Shown here: one piece after another, positions 63,143 to 64,000 of the stretch
Layout of the letters: every line of letters begins with the position of its first letter
Numbering within the stretch: position 1 is the stretch's first letter
Assembly (NCBI GenBank): GCA_977006965.1
Contig: OZ345358.1
Coordinates: 868,001 to 932,000 of the forward strand
Origin: Phymatolithon calcareum
Lineage: Eukaryota > Rhodophyta > Florideophyceae > Hapalidiales
Direction: 5' to 3'
DNA: 64,000 bases
The notes under the pieces: model-generated
What the model was told of the DNA's origin: nothing
The model's input: the letters and a program-made list of their open reading frames with translations, nothing else
Databases searched by the model: none
Program-made: the position numbers and the translations under genes

Positions 63143-64000
63143 ATGTCTGAGTGGCTTCCATGCAGCTCTCTTCCTGCAATATCGGAAAAACTCAGGGCAC
63201 ACCGGGATCGCGAAGAGAAAGTATCCGTCAGAGCGGCTATTGAAGCAGAAAAATGCGCTCGATTCGGTATTCCCCGGAGGAGACCACAAGCAAAAAGTAC
63301 TACCGATCTTTTACTTGGCGATGAGTTCTACGAAGGATCCGGTGCTTGTAGTACCGCCGGTCTGGATTTGCAAGACGCTGACGGGGTCAAAAAGACCACG
63401 GAGCGAATGTCCAAGACCGTTGACGTTGCGAGGTTTTCAAGTTCTCTTGACCACGAAGAACTGCCTGCGATTCTGGAGATGCCCCACAGAGGCGTTGATG
63501 GCGGCGATAGGATGAATCTTGAAAATCCATTTGGGAATCTCTATTCTGCAAAAGACTGGACTACGAGACCCCTACCGCAGTCCATTGCGTCGAAAGTTGA
63601 CTCTGTACGATGCATTACTGCTATTGTGCAGACAGCAAACTATGGAGCACAAAAAGTCATCTTGGGGTTTGGTGTTGTGGACATGCTGCGCGGACGAACG
63701 ACATCGGAATGTACTGAAGAGCCGGAGATGTACTGGGTCGAGGACCATGTCATCGACGCCTTCACAGGACTGATAAATAGACGCAGTGAAGCCTTTTTGG
63801 AGACCTTGGAGTCTGTACACAAGCCATCGAGGATCCTAGACCCATTTCGCAGACGCAGAGTACGTACCTATATCTTCAATAGTCAATTCTTTACAATATG
63901 GAAGCGACCCAAGAATGGTGGATACGATAGCGTGCGGAACTGGAGGCGAAAGGTTCCTCACTTCAATTCTGTTGGTATGTTCATGTTTCCTGCGTTCATA
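63143..64000 (+). CDS. Ulp1/SENP-type (C48) cysteine protease, 5' part, runs off the right edge
   Basis: A plus frame beginning at ATG 63143 stays open to the window end without a stop, over 286 codons. The first 185 residues are charged and probably disordered. From about residue 190 it shows the start of a Ulp1 peptidase domain: EEPEMYWVEDHVIDAFTGLI (compare W-L-N/D-D-x-V-I-N), then YIFNSQFFTIWKRP (compare F-N-S-F-F-Y), then YDSVRNWRRKVPHFNSVGMF and a P-x-F-I strand. Family knowledge: these enzymes mature or remove SUMO-like modifiers, and some are carried by DNA transposons. The catalytic His, Asp and Cys lie beyond the edge, so activity cannot be judged. The frame is also open upstream to about 63056, with CAG acceptor-like sites at 63094-63135, so a 5' exon is possible. 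Confidence 0.65.
   Translation, partial: MSEWLPCSSLPAISEKLRAHRDREEKVSVRAAIEAEKCARFGIPRRRPQAKSTTDLLLGDEFYEGSGACSTAGLDLQDADGVKKTTERMSKTVDVARFSSSLDHEELPAILEMPHRGVDGGDRMNLENPFGNLYSAKDWTTRPLPQSIASKVDSVRCITAIVQTANYGAQKVILGFGVVDMLRGRTTSECTEEPEMYWVEDHVIDAFTGLINRRSEAFLETLESVHKPSRILDPFRRRRVRTYIFNSQFFTIWKRPKNGGYDSVRNWRRKVPHFNSVGMFMFPAFI

Noticed and set aside
1-64000. CRISPR arrays, rRNA genes, telomere repeats or bacterial operons
   Set aside because: No regularly spaced direct repeats, no rRNA sequence, no terminal repeat arrays and no operon-like spacing were seen.

Overview
This window is nuclear DNA from a eukaryote, most likely a red alga; a florideophyte with a Chondrus-like genome layout would fit, but that is inference. 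The supported genes are long, compact and almost free of introns: one 86-bp GT-AG intron was found. They include a bacterial-type fused alpha-beta glycyl-tRNA synthetase, as in plastid-bearing lineages, a plant-style TONSOKU (TPR plus LRR, no ankyrin repeats), a eukaryotic cytosolic tryptophanyl-tRNA synthetase and an Mpv17/PMP22 protein. They form one dense gene island inside a repeat-rich sea of dead transposons.

Layout. 1-4.1 kb: decayed ORFs and a degenerate Fanzor (eukaryotic TnpB-like RNA-guided nuclease, OMEGA system) with RuvC-I, alternative-glutamate, zinc-finger and RuvC-III motifs still readable through seven in-frame stops and two frame changes. 4-9 kb: fold-back elements, LINE 3' ends and anonymous DNA. 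9.5-10.4 kb: an unrecognised gene with a 210-bp duplicated 3' end. 11-13.9 kb: LINE fragments and a 1-kb Harbinger-like element carrying only a Myb/SANT-type gene. 17.3-17.9 kb: a RING-like protein. 19-29 kb: two copies of a tRNA-derived SINE, many LINE fragments and MITE-like fold-backs. 31-40 kb: two APE-type LINE families (called A and B here), one nested in the other with a clean target-site duplication.

41-56 kb is the gene island. On the minus strand lie a secreted Cys-rich protein, GlyRS, a membrane-anchored aspartyl protease, Mpv17-like and TrpRS; on the plus strand lies TONSOKU, diverging from TrpRS. 56-64 kb: a third LINE family (C) with a C-terminal CCHC knuckle, a fold-back element, a decayed FkbM methyltransferase, an unrecognised 404-residue gene, a perfect 54-bp palindrome, and the 5' part of a Ulp1/SENP-type protease gene running off the right edge.

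The island genes serve housekeeping roles: translation in organelle and cytosol, replication-coupled DNA repair, organelle membranes and secretory-pathway proteolysis. Nearly everything else is mobile DNA. The most notable item is the Fanzor fossil at 1.3-4.05 kb.
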